This document shows positions 16,050 through 23,634 of a stretch of 29,417 nucleotides of DNA, in pieces. This DNA comes from an uncultured Treponema sp. (GTDB lineage: Bacteria > Spirochaetota > Spirochaetia > Treponematales > Treponemataceae): the NCBI GenBank assembly GCA_938039145.1, contig CALHVG010000062.1, positions 1 to 29,417 on the forward strand. The letters run 5' to 3'. Numbering within the stretch: the first letter of the stretch is position 1; the number at the start of each line of letters is the position of its first letter. A model generated the notes under the pieces. That model did no database searches. It was not told the origin of the DNA and saw only the letters and a program-made list of their open reading frames with translations. The translations under genes and the position numbers were made by a program.

Positions 16050-17411
16050 ATGAAAATCAGAGTTGCCTTTTTTGCCGTCGTTCTTGCAGCGTCTTTTACG
16101 GCTTTCGTTTCGGCTCAGGGAAAAAACGCAAAAACTCCGGATGTGATTTTTGTCGAAGAACTTCAGGCTTTGCTGAACAAAGGTGATTTGGAAAAAGCGA
16201 TAAGCCATTTTGACAGAATGCCATCTTCCCTTGCAAAAAACAGCGATATTAAACTTTTGAAGGCAAGCATTTTGGTTTCGGCGAACAGACTTACCGAAGC
16301 CTCCGAAATAACAAACAAAATTCTTGAAAACGAGCCGGCGAACAAAGGCGCAATGGAAATTGCCGCACAAATCGCCATCGCAGAAGGAAACACTTCCGCA
16401 AAAAACGCCGCAGTAAAAAAAATCCTTGCCGCAGACCCTCACAACGCCGCCGCCAATATAATCCTCGGCGACCAGCAGCAATCCGCAAAAAAATATAAAA
16501 GCGCTCTTGTTTTCTATAAGAGAGCGTTGGAAGGCGAACCAAACAACAGAGATGCGTTGTACGGAGTTGCAAAAATGAGCTGGTTCACGGGCGACATAAA
16601 ATCGGCGGATAAATATTTTCGAAAATTGAATCAACTTTATCCGAACGACCACGAATCTCTTGCCTATCTTGGGAAACTTGCCGCAGAAAACGAAAATTAC
16701 AAAGTCGCTCTCGATTTTGTAAGAAAGGCGATAAATCTTTCTCCGGAAACTTACGACTATTATCTTGATTTGGGCTCATATCTTAGGAATATCGGAAAAT
16801 ATGAAGATGCCGAAAATGCATGGACAAAGGCGATTGAAATTGAACCTACGTATTTTTTGGCTTATGCGTACAGGGCAGGTCTTCGGGATGAACAGGAGAA
16901 AATAGCGGATGCTCTTTCCGATTATCATATGGTGGTAAAATGCAATCCCGACTATTATTTTGCCTATGAGGAAATAGGAATCCTTGAATTCCACGAAAAA
17001 AATTGGGAAACGGCAAGAACTTATTTTGCAAAGGCGAATTCAATAAAAAGTCAGACGGCATATCAGCTTATGATTGTGGCGACCTACATTCAGGAAAAAA
17101 ATATTTTCGAAGCAAAAAAAGCCGCGGATATTGCGCTGAAACGCATTCCCGACAGAGACAGTTTGGACTACAAACTTATTCGGCTTTACAAAGACCAAGG
17201 TCCTGTCAATGCGGAAACTTCGATAGCTTTGGATTTGAGCAAAGAGACCGACAAAAACAAGCGTGGAAAAATGACGTATTATCTTGGGCTTTATTACGAG
17301 ATGAAAGGTTCTTTAGCTATCGCAAAAGAGTATTATTCAAAAATCACGAGTATGCAAAGTCCGCTTTTCTTTGAATACAGACTTGCCGAATGGGGAGAAA
17401 AAGGTCTTTAA
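16050..17411 (+). CDS. Exported tetratricopeptide repeat protein
   Basis: A 453-residue protein with a Sec signal peptide (basic MKIR, hydrophobic core to about residue 20, likely cleavage after VSA) followed by about ten TPR-like helical pairs. Clear repeat units include ALVFYKRALEGEPNNRDALY, ALDFVRKAINLSPETYDYYL and AENAWTKAIEIEPTYFLAYA. Such solenoids are scaffolds for protein-protein contacts, so a periplasmic assembly role is plausible but unproven. The ATG at 16050 is chosen over one 16 codons upstream because GGAG lies shortly before it and only this start exposes the signal peptide. The next gene begins one base after its stop codon. Confidence 0.88.
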   Translation: MKIRVAFFAVVLAASFTAFVSAQGKNAKTPDVIFVEELQALLNKGDLEKAISHFDRMPSSLAKNSDIKLLKASILVSANRLTEASEITNKILENEPANKGAMEIAAQIAIAEGNTSAKNAAVKKILAADPHNAAANIILGDQQQSAKKYKSALVFYKRALEGEPNNRDALYGVAKMSWFTGDIKSADKYFRKLNQLYPNDHESLAYLGKLAAENENYKVALDFVRKAINLSPETYDYYLDLGSYLRNIGKYEDAENAWTKAIEIEPTYFLAYAYRAGLRDEQEKIADALSDYHMVVKCNPDYYFAYEEIGILEFHEKNWETARTYFAKANSIKSQTAYQLMIVATYIQEKNIFEAKKAADIALKRIPDRDSLDYKLIRLYKDQGPVNAETSIALDLSKETDKNKRGKMTYYLGLYYEMKGSLAIAKEYYSKITSMQSPLFFEYRLAEWGEKGL

Positions 17412-17412
17412 A

Positions 17413-18636
17413 ATGAAGCAGACACAGATTCAGCTCAAACTTGCAGGACGAGAAATAATACTTTTGGGAACCGCCCACGTCTCGGAAGAAAGCGTAAAAG
17501 AAGTCTCCGGTGCGATAAACGAAATAAAACCCGACTGCGTTGCCATCGAACTGGACGAAAAACGCTGCGAGGCGATAAAAAATCCTGAAAAATACAGGCA
17601 ATTGGACATCGTAAGTGTGCTGAAAAAAGGCGAAGGATTTCTTCTTTTGGCGAACCTTGTTCTTTCTACATTCCAAAGACGGATGGGAAAAAACATCGGC
17701 GTAAAACCCGGCGACGAAATGGTAAGCGCAATGAAAACGGCGGAACAGAACAACATTCCGGCGGTGATGGTAGACCGCCCGATTCAGGTAACGTTACGCC
17801 GTGCGTGGGCGAAGAATTCATTTTTCGGAAAATTCAAACTTTTGGGCGCATTGCTTTCAAGTGCGTTCAGCAAAGAGGAAGTTTCGCAGGAACAAATCGA
17901 AGGACTGAAAGACAGGTCTGAAATGGACTCGATGATGAGCGAACTTTCCGAATATCTTCCCAAGGTAAAGGAAGTTTTGATAGACGAACGGGATAAATAC
18001 CTTGCGAGCCACATTTGGAAATCCGAGGGGAATAAAATTCTTGCGGTTTTGGGTGCAGGACATCTTCCCGGAGTGCAGGCGCATCTTGAAAAAATTGCAG
18101 CGGGAACGGAATCTTCCGATACTGAAGAAATTTCTGTTGTTCCGCCAAAAAAAATGGGTGCAAAAATCGCAGGTTGGATAATTCCCACAATAATCGTAGG
18201 TCTTATAGTTCTTGGGTTTGTAATCGGAGGTCAAAAAATCGGAAGCAAGATGGCACTTTCTTGGTTTTTGTGGAACGCAATTCCCGCCTCAATCGGAACC
18301 GCAATCGCCGCCGGACATCCGCTTGCAATCCTTGCCGGATTTGTTGCCGCCCCGTTCACATCGCTTTGTCCGTTCATCGGGGTGGGCGTTGTTACAGGAA
18401 TTTCGCAGGCGATTCTGTGTAAGCCGAAAGTTCAGGACATGGAAAAACTTTCCGACGATGCAAGTTCAATTGCAGGATTTTATAAAAACCGACTTCTTAG
18501 AGTTCTGCTGGTTTTTGTTCTTTCGTCGATAGGAAGTTCAATAGGAACATTCGTTGGCGGAGCGGATGTCGCCGCAAAATTCACGGAAGCGTTCAACCAT
18601 ACGGAAAATCTTCCCCAAATGCCAATCAACGAATAG
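17413..18636 (+). CDS. TraB/PrgY family membrane protein
   Basis: A 407-residue protein of the TraB family, related to the pheromone-shutdown protein PrgY and to eukaryotic TRABD. The N-terminal domain carries the family landmarks GTAHVS (19-24), a conserved Glu in VAIELDEKRC (Glu46), DERD (191-194) and GAGH (214-217); these are proposed metal or catalytic positions of a TIKI-like hydrolase fold. The C-terminal third holds several membrane segments (about 252-272, 282-335 and 361-385), so the hydrolase-like domain is membrane-tethered. The frame is open 14 codons upstream inside the TPR gene, but the ATG at 17413 has AAGG upstream and begins at the family's usual point. Tight coupling with the secreted TPR gene suggests a shared envelope function; the substrate is unknown. 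Confidence 0.85.
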   Translation: MKQTQIQLKLAGREIILLGTAHVSEESVKEVSGAINEIKPDCVAIELDEKRCEAIKNPEKYRQLDIVSVLKKGEGFLLLANLVLSTFQRRMGKNIGVKPGDEMVSAMKTAEQNNIPAVMVDRPIQVTLRRAWAKNSFFGKFKLLGALLSSAFSKEEVSQEQIEGLKDRSEMDSMMSELSEYLPKVKEVLIDERDKYLASHIWKSEGNKILAVLGAGHLPGVQAHLEKIAAGTESSDTEEISVVPPKKMGAKIAGWIIPTIIVGLIVLGFVIGGQKIGSKMALSWFLWNAIPASIGTAIAAGHPLAILAGFVAAPFTSLCPFIGVGVVTGISQAILCKPKVQDMEKLSDDASSIAGFYKNRLLRVLLVFVLSSIGSSIGTFVGGADVAAKFTEAFNHTENLPQMPINE

Positions 18637-18641
18637 AAAAA

Positions 18642-20381
18642 TCAATATCCGTCGCTCATCGCGCGGTTGTTGTCTTTTATGCAAAGTTCTTCGTAGACAA
18701 GGCTGCGTTTTCTGAGTTCCTGTTTTCGTTCGTCAGGGAACGGCATGTTTCGCCAGAAAATTCCACGGACATCTTTATCCAACCGCTGAACGCCTTCGGA
18801 TTCTTTTGTCATCCAAAGAACGTAGTCTTCGATAAAATACGCCTTCAAATCGCCCTTTACCTTCATACGCTCGATGTGCTGGTAATATTGACCCGTAAGA
18901 CCTTCTTCCATCCAATAATAAGAAGCCTTTTCCTTTGCGACCTGCCATCTTAGGTCGGCAACGGCGGTCAATATGGCGATTCTCAAATCTCTTGGGTACA
19001 TAGGAACGATGATTCGTCCTCGGCTGGTAACTCGGTTGTAGCGGTCAAAAGGTTCCCAGCAAAATCCTCGGTCTCCGTAGGTTGGAATCAGAAGGACGTA
19101 AGGCGGAATTCTGTTCGGGATATTTTTGTGGATTCGGCAAAACGCGCCCGGATCAACGGATTCGACCCACCGCATTAATTCTACGACATTTTCACGGATT
19201 CCCGTCCCTTTTTCGGTGCAATGAAAAAATTCTCTTGTAAACAGCGGAAATTGGTTTCCTTGGCGACCGACGGTCATTTTTGCCATCTGCCGAACGGTTT
19301 CAAATTCTATGTTTACGGCATCGGTATCCGCAACTGTACTTGCAGAACTGTCGGTCTCGGTTAATTTATTTTCGACATTTTCGTAGATTCCCTTGGCATC
19401 CTGAAAATCAGCCAATGCCCTTGACAATTCTTTGTTGTTTTTTGAGAGCCTGTGAAGTTTGTCCGTAATCTGAGAAATCATCCTGACTTGCGTTTCGGAA
19501 TAATCGGAAAGATGGGGCTCTGCTCCGGGAATAGGATTATGCTCGCAAAGTGCCTCTACGGTATCTTTCAGCTCCAGTTCCAGCATTTTGCGTTCGTTTT
19601 CTTTTATGTTCAAAAGATTTTCGGCACTTTGCAATTTTCCCGAGTTCTTTGACTGCAACTGCTGAAGCCTTGACTGCTCCTGTCTTGAAGCCTCTTCGGG
19701 TGTCGCCGCCTTATGCGGAGTCCGTTTTTCGTCGGTCATGGAATTGTTCATGCGGCCCGAAGCGATTTCCTTGAACCACTCGTCCACATACATGATAGGA
19801 AGATTTTTTGAATTTTCGAAAATAACCTTTGAAAAATAAAGTTTCTGTTCCGGTCTGAAAAGTGACGGCAAAAGAACCCCGAACCTTGCGAGCATCCGCT
19901 TTGGCATAGGAAGATTTATGTCGGCAAGTTTTGGCGCAAGTCCACGGAATAATTCCCAGTACGCAGAAATTATGTTCTGCCTGTAAACTGTTCTATCCTT
20001 TGGATCTTGACAGGTAAGATATTTTGAAAGCACCTGATGAATTCTTTGTGCGGACTGATTTTCATTTGTTAAGGCGGATTTATAATAATTGGGGTCGTCA
20101 AAAACCTTAGACGGCTCATCGTTTAGTATTTTTTCGATGGGCGGAAATTCCTTTTGGCTTAAATCAACAGTGTGAATGGATTTTTGCCCTGAAGTTGGTG
20201 CAGAAGAACTTTTATCCGTAGTCTTGTTATTGAACGAAAAAGAGAATCCTGAAGAAGAGTTGGATTTCGAATCGAACGAAGAAACGTCTATATCTTCCGA
20301 ATCCGAAGTTTCATCTGTAGGTATGCTTTCCAACAAAGCTGCAATTGTCGGGTCTATATCGGTATTCTTGCCGTCGCTCAT
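18642..20381 (-). CDS. Conserved-looking protein of unknown function (579 aa)
   Basis: No family recognised. The N-terminal 75 residues are Ser/Asp-rich and disordered; about 80-210 is a folded, helix-rich region (YWELFRGLAPKLADINLPMP); about 225-340 is charged, coiled-coil-like helix rich in Gln/Glu/Lys; about 360-570 is a second folded domain with many aromatic residues (FCWEPFDRYNR, SYYWMEEGLTGQYY, RGIFWRNMPF). There is no signal peptide or membrane helix, so it is probably cytoplasmic. The protein begins MSDGK and ends MSDGY. GGAG lies seven bases before the ATG, and one of the best promoters in the window lies just upstream. Its stop is only five bases from the convergent traB-family stop. 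Confidence 0.82.
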   Translation of the reverse strand: MSDGKNTDIDPTIAALLESIPTDETSDSEDIDVSSFDSKSNSSSGFSFSFNNKTTDKSSSAPTSGQKSIHTVDLSQKEFPPIEKILNDEPSKVFDDPNYYKSALTNENQSAQRIHQVLSKYLTCQDPKDRTVYRQNIISAYWELFRGLAPKLADINLPMPKRMLARFGVLLPSLFRPEQKLYFSKVIFENSKNLPIMYVDEWFKEIASGRMNNSMTDEKRTPHKAATPEEASRQEQSRLQQLQSKNSGKLQSAENLLNIKENERKMLELELKDTVEALCEHNPIPGAEPHLSDYSETQVRMISQITDKLHRLSKNNKELSRALADFQDAKGIYENVENKLTETDSSASTVADTDAVNIEFETVRQMAKMTVGRQGNQFPLFTREFFHCTEKGTGIRENVVELMRWVESVDPGAFCRIHKNIPNRIPPYVLLIPTYGDRGFCWEPFDRYNRVTSRGRIIVPMYPRDLRIAILTAVADLRWQVAKEKASYYWMEEGLTGQYYQHIERMKVKGDLKAYFIEDYVLWMTKESEGVQRLDKDVRGIFWRNMPFPDERKQELRKRSLVYEELCIKDNNRAMSDGY

Positions 20382-20410
20382 TTTGTTTCTCCAATATCCA
20401 TAGTTGTAGC

Positions 20411-20438
20411 ATTATAGCATGCCATAAAAGTTTTTCAA
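20411..20438 (-). promoter_or_regulatory. Near-consensus sigma-70 promoter for the 579-residue protein
   Basis: On the - strand: TTGAAA (20438-20433), 16-base spacer, TATAAT (20416-20411). The -10 is a perfect match and the -35 matches five of six. A start point near 20403 would give a short leader of about 22 bases containing the GGAG ribosome site. Contrast with the opposite-strand gene, whose promoter leaves no room for a leader. Confidence 0.7.
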
Positions 20439-20470
20439 ATGAATAATTTTTATGGCACGAATTATGACAA

Positions 20471-20499
20471 TTGTGCAAGAAATGTAAAAATGTTAAATT
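20471..20499 (+). promoter_or_regulatory. Predicted promoter of rlmL-like gene, leaderless geometry
   Basis: TTGTGC (20471-20476), 17-base spacer, TAAATT (20494-20499), then eight bases to the ATG at 20508. No Shine-Dalgarno precedes the ATG. Match to consensus is moderate (three of six in the -35). Confidence 0.4.
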
Positions 20500-20507
20500 C
20501 AACGACT

Positions 20508-21695
20508 ATGAACACATTGGTCGCAGTCTGCGCAATCGGTGCAGAAAAAATTTTAGGAAACGAAATCAAACATTTAGGCTACAAACTTGAAGGGAACGCA
20601 CCCGGCAGAGTGTTTTTTACGGGAGACGACGATTCTCTTTATCGGTCGAACCTTTGCTTGCGCACTGCAGACAGAGTTTTTTTGCAGACGGCAAAATATG
20701 CGGCGGAAGATTTCGACCAGCTTTTCGAAGGCGTTTACAAAGTGGATTGGCAGGATTTTTTCAGGAAGGACACAAAAGTTACGGTTGCCAAAGTTCGCTG
20801 CTACAAATCAAAACTGAATTCCGAGCATGCGATTCAGGGGGTAGTCCAGAAGGCAATCTACAAAAAACTTGGCGACAAATGGAATATGTCCAATCTGCCG
20901 GAAAGCGGTTTTGAATCCACCGTGAGGGTGTACATCGACGAAAACATAGTTCACGTTCTGCTTGATTTGTCGGGACTTCCGCTTCACAAGCGCGGCTATA
21001 GGGTTGACGGCGGACTTGCTCCGTTGCGTGAAACCGTTGCAGCGGTGATGCTTCACGAAATGATATGGCGACGTAAAACTCCGCTGCATGATCCGTTCTG
21101 CGGTTCGGGAACGATTACGATAGAAGCCGTGCTTTACGCACATAACGTAGCGCCCGGATTCGGTAGACGTTTTGCGCTTGAGAATTTGTCTATTTTCGAT
21201 AAAAAAAGAGCGGACGCAATCCGTGTAAAAGAAGCTGAGCAAATCAGGACGGACGTAGAGGTTCGGGTTACGGGAAGCGACATTGACCCAAAAGCGATAG
21301 AACGAAGCCGAAAAAACGCAGAATACGCCTGCGTAACTGCCGGAAGAGCTTTGCAATCCATCGGAAGCGACGCAAAAATCCCCAGACCGAATTTTGTCCA
21401 GTCGGACTTTGAAAATTTGGTGAAGCCGTACGAAAGCGGTCTTGTGTTATGCAATCCGCCCTACGGAGAACGACTTGGCGATGCCGCACAAGCGGAAGCT
21501 CTTTACAAAAGAATGCAGAATCTTTGGACGGAATTTACATCTTGGGATTTTGGAATAATCACTAACAACAGGAAATTCCAGGAATGCTTCGGGCATTACG
21601 CCACTCTTTTAAAAGACCTGAAGGCAGGAAGTTTGGACACGACATTGTACATATACAAAAACGGAGAAAAAAATGGCAACAGTCGTAGAGCATGA
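20508..21695 (+). CDS. rlmL: THUMP-domain 23S rRNA guanine-N2 methyltransferase, RlmL-like
   Basis: A 395-residue SAM-dependent RNA methyltransferase equivalent to the RlmL half of E. coli RlmKL and to Bacillus YpsC-type proteins; the expected product is m2G in 23S rRNA. The N-terminal part (about 1-155) is a ferredoxin-like plus THUMP RNA-binding domain (LNSEHAIQGVVQKAIYKKLG); then come the linker LPLHKRGYR, the SAM-binding motif I HDPFCGSGTITIEA and the catalytic motif IV NPPYGERLGD typical of base N-methyltransferases. The RlmK domain of the E. coli fusion is absent. The frame is open upstream to an ATG at 20439, but the ATG at 20508 (MNTLVAVCAIGAEKIL) matches the family start and follows the predicted promoter. 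Its end overlaps the TetR gene by 23 bases. The exact rRNA position is inferred. Confidence 0.87.
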   Translation: MNTLVAVCAIGAEKILGNEIKHLGYKLEGNAPGRVFFTGDDDSLYRSNLCLRTADRVFLQTAKYAAEDFDQLFEGVYKVDWQDFFRKDTKVTVAKVRCYKSKLNSEHAIQGVVQKAIYKKLGDKWNMSNLPESGFESTVRVYIDENIVHVLLDLSGLPLHKRGYRVDGGLAPLRETVAAVMLHEMIWRRKTPLHDPFCGSGTITIEAVLYAHNVAPGFGRRFALENLSIFDKKRADAIRVKEAEQIRTDVEVRVTGSDIDPKAIERSRKNAEYACVTAGRALQSIGSDAKIPRPNFVQSDFENLVKPYESGLVLCNPPYGERLGDAAQAEALYKRMQNLWTEFTSWDFGIITNNRKFQECFGHYATLLKDLKAGSLDTTLYIYKNGEKNGNSRRA

Positions 21696-22272
21696 CAGAA
21701 GAAAATACGAAATCCTGCAAAAAGCCATGGACGTTTTTGTCAGGGAAGGCTACGAAGACGTTACTTTTCAAAAAATAGCGGACCGTTGCGGCGTTACCCG
21801 TACAACCTTGTACATATATTTCAAAAATAAGCGGGAAATATTTCTTTACAGCATAAAACAGCTGACGGAAGGTCTTCAGGCGGAACTTTACTCCATCGCC
21901 AAAAACGAAAATCTTTCTTCGTCGGAAGCCTTGCGGCAAATGCTTTTTACACTCATCGACGACTGCAACGCAAACGACAAACTTCTGAAAGTCCTTTTGC
22001 CGTATCTTCTTTCTATTCAAAAAACAGGTGAAAGCCCTAACGAAAGGGTGCGCCGCCGTATAATTCGTGTTCGCCACCTTATGGCTCTTCTGATAATCAA
22101 AGGAATCAAACGGGGCGAGTTCAAGTATATGAACGTAAAAGATGCGAACGAAATGCTCTACGGACTTGTGGAATCCACGGTTCTGCGACTGGTTGTTTAC
22201 GGAAAGGATGACAGCGAAGAGATGAAAAATGCCATTAACCTTGCAATTGACGGCATTTTAACGAAGAAATAG
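21673..22272 (+). CDS. TetR/AcrR family transcriptional regulator
   Basis: A 199-residue DNA-binding regulator. Residues about 10-57 form the TetR helix-turn-helix domain, with the recognition region FQKIADRCGVTRTTLYIYF and the following KNKREIFLYSI, both highly typical. The rest (about 60-199) is the variable helical ligand-binding and dimerisation domain; its effector cannot be predicted. GGAG lies six bases before the ATG, inside the end of the methyltransferase gene, and the two reading frames overlap by 23 bases, which points to translational coupling. The usual divergent efflux target gene is not adjacent. A weak 6-bp hairpin (22327-22341) follows downstream. Confidence 0.92.
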   Translation: MATVVEHDRRKYEILQKAMDVFVREGYEDVTFQKIADRCGVTRTTLYIYFKNKREIFLYSIKQLTEGLQAELYSIAKNENLSSSEALRQMLFTLIDDCNANDKLLKVLLPYLLSIQKTGESPNERVRRRIIRVRHLMALLIIKGIKRGEFKYMNVKDANEMLYGLVESTVLRLVVYGKDDSEEMKNAINLAIDGILTKK

Positions 22273-22326
22273 ATTTGTGAATTTAAAAAATTGCTTATTT
22301 TAAGCGGAATGAATAGTACTGTTTAA

Positions 22327-22341
22327 AAAACTGCAAGTTTT
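22327..22341 (+). terminator. Weak candidate terminator after tetR gene
   Basis: AAAACT (22327-22332) and AGTTTT (22336-22341) form a small A/T-rich hairpin with a GCA loop, followed by CTTTTCT. The stem is weak, so this is only a candidate. The 250-base gap up to the next gene otherwise shows no gene. Confidence 0.25.
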
Positions 22342-22478
22342 CTTTTCTGTTGTTACAGTAGACATTGCGTTCGTATTTTGGACTTTGAGAAATGCCAAGA
22401 TATTTGCCGCTTGTATCAAGAATTTATTAAGAACGCTTATGTTTTGTCCGTCTTCCGAGCGTTGCGTTTATTCAAATC

Positions 22479-22508
22479 TTGCGTGAAAAATGTTTTGCAA
22501 AATATTAT
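22479..22508 (+). promoter_or_regulatory. Predicted promoter of HAD hydrolase gene
   Basis: TTGCGT (22479-22484), 18-base spacer, TATTAT (22503-22508), then 14 bases to the ATG at 22523. The predicted transcript would have a leader of only about seven bases, too short for a Shine-Dalgarno, and none is seen. Confidence 0.45.
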
Positions 22509-22522
22509 CATTGCTCATTCTT

Positions 22523-23143
22523 ATGATAAAAGAAATAGATGTGCTGTTTTTCGATATAGGTTCCACTCTTGTTGACGAGCGCAAGTCTGACGAATGCCGG
22601 ATTGCAGAAATTGCAAAAGCGTCCGCTTTGGATTATGAGCAATGTTTTTATAAAATCAAATCGTTTTTTGCAATGAATAAAAACGGCTATCATGAAGCGG
22701 TAAAAGAATTGAATATAAAAATGCCCGTATGGCATTCGGAGTATGAACGTTTATATTCGGGGGCGGAAGAATGCCTTAAAGTTCTATCCGAAAAATATAA
22801 AATCGGAATAATCGCGAATCAGCCCGAAGGGACAAAGGCGCGGCTCGAAAAATTCAGCATATTAAAATATATCGATGTTGTTGCTTCTTCTTTTGAAGAA
22901 GGAACTGCAAAACCGGAACTCAAATTGTTCGAGATTGCGATGAAAAAAGCGGAAACTACGCCCGCCCGCTCCGTTATGATTGGAGACAGACTCGATAACG
23001 ATATTTTTCCGGCAAAATCATTGGGAATGAAAACGATTTGGATAAAACAGGGCTTTGGAAGCCTTGCTTCAATCCGCAGCGATTCGGAAAAACCTGATTA
23101 TATCGCCTACAATCTTCAAGAAGTAACGGAGATTTTGATGTGA
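22523..23143 (+). CDS. HAD superfamily hydrolase with altered motif I
   Basis: A 206-residue HAD-fold protein. Motif I reads FFDIGSTLVD: the nucleophile Asp11 is present, but the second Asp of the usual DxDGT is Gly (position 13), similar to the DLGNV variant known from YihX-type glucose-1-phosphate phosphatases. The helical cap covers about residues 18-75. Motif II is IIANQ (Asn rather than the usual Ser/Thr-Asn), the Lys is in GTAKPELKLFEIA, and motif IV is MIGDRLDNDIFPA with its acidic pair intact. It probably acts on a phosphorylated metabolite, but the changed motif I makes the reaction uncertain. A frame from 22490 adds 11 residues, but ATG 22523 starts where the fold starts. There is no obvious operon partner. 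Confidence 0.82.
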   Translation: MIKEIDVLFFDIGSTLVDERKSDECRIAEIAKASALDYEQCFYKIKSFFAMNKNGYHEAVKELNIKMPVWHSEYERLYSGAEECLKVLSEKYKIGIIANQPEGTKARLEKFSILKYIDVVASSFEEGTAKPELKLFEIAMKKAETTPARSVMIGDRLDNDIFPAKSLGMKTIWIKQGFGSLASIRSDSEKPDYIAYNLQEVTEILM

Positions 23144-23244
23144 TTTTTAATTTTTTCTGCGAGCAATGATTTTTCTGATAAAAATTTATCCGTTCGGAAA
23201 TAATCTTCATCAAAACAGTGTTCAATAATCGGTGTTGCAAGCAT
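23116..23244 (-). pseudogene. Possible gene remnant (42 aa)
   Basis: On the - strand an ATG at 23244 opens a 42-codon frame whose translation looks protein-like (MLATPIIEHCFDEDYFRTDK at the start) and ends overlapping the last 28 bases of the HAD gene. A second coding-like, start-less stretch on the same strand further upstream (about 23325-23445; contains SVVEKSGIKKLLSLHELKIA) is separated by stops. They may be pieces of one decayed gene, but the A-rich strand could also give such Lys-rich frames by chance. No family recognised. Confidence 0.2.
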
Positions 23245-23509
23245 AGTTTTTACCGCGAGGCTTACATTTTTAACCTTTTAAAAAATATCTGAACTTTGTA
23301 ATTCTCCGCTTTTGTTATTCCTGTGCTTCATATTTTATCAACCCTGCCACGATTTTTTCTATTATTTTTGATTAAAGCTATTTTAAGTTCGTGCAAAGAT
23401 AATAATTTTTTGATGCCGGATTTTTCAACGACGGAAGATTTTTGTTTTTAATTTTGCAGCCGGCATTCAAATGGAATTCATACTATTTCAATTTTCCAAT
23501 TTTTTTAAA

Positions 23510-23533
23510 ATTTGCCGGTATATACCGGCAAAT
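23510..23533. repeat. Perfect 24-bp palindrome (chain arm 1)
   Basis: ATTTGCCGGTAT (23510-23521) is directly followed by its reverse complement ATACCGGCAAAT (23522-23533). Its right half is reused as the left arm of the next hairpin. Confidence 0.9.
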
Positions 23534-23557
23534 GACATTGAAAAATGTCATTTGCCG
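23526..23557. repeat. Perfect hairpin, 14-bp stem, GAAA tetraloop (chain arm 2)
   Basis: CGGCAAATGACATT (23526-23539) and AATGTCATTTGCCG (23544-23557) pair exactly around GAAA, a GNRA-type tetraloop. It shares CGGCAAAT with the preceding palindrome and TTTGCCG with the following hairpin, so neighbouring hairpins exclude each other. Confidence 0.9.
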
Positions 23558-23620
23558 CAAATTCTCGTAAAACTCGAATTTGCGGCAAAAATTAAAATCT
23601 TGCGGTAAAACCTGCCGCAA
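23551..23620. repeat. Hairpin with 14-bp stem and alternative partner next to the SD (chain arms 3-4)
   Basis: TTTGCCGCAAATTC (23551-23564) pairs exactly with GAATTTGCGGCAAA (23576-23589). Part of that right arm, TTGCGGCA (23580-23587), can instead pair with TGCCGCAA (23613-23620), which ends two bases before GGAG (23623-23626) of the lipoprotein gene. A short competing stem TTGCGG (23600-23605) with CCGCAA (23615-23620) is also possible. Confidence 0.8.
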
Positions 23621-23634
23621 AAGGAGAATCTAAA

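Larger units (their letters stand above)
23144..23634. other. Long intergenic region before the frame-disrupted lipoprotein
   Basis: About 490 very A+T-rich bases without an intact gene. The first 300 contain only the weak - strand coding-like remnants noted at 23116-23445. The last 110 bases (23510-23620) are an unbroken chain of inverted repeats running up to the ribosome-binding site of the next gene. Confidence 0.65.

Noticed and set aside
22378..22575. 65-codon + strand frame before the HAD gene
   Set aside because: It starts at a TTG without SD, overlaps the HAD start in another frame, and ends without a recognisable protein pattern.
23510..23589. Terminal inverted repeats of an insertion sequence or MITE
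   Set aside because: Arms are chained with shared sequence rather than flanking a unit, there is no target-site duplication I can see and no transposase nearby.
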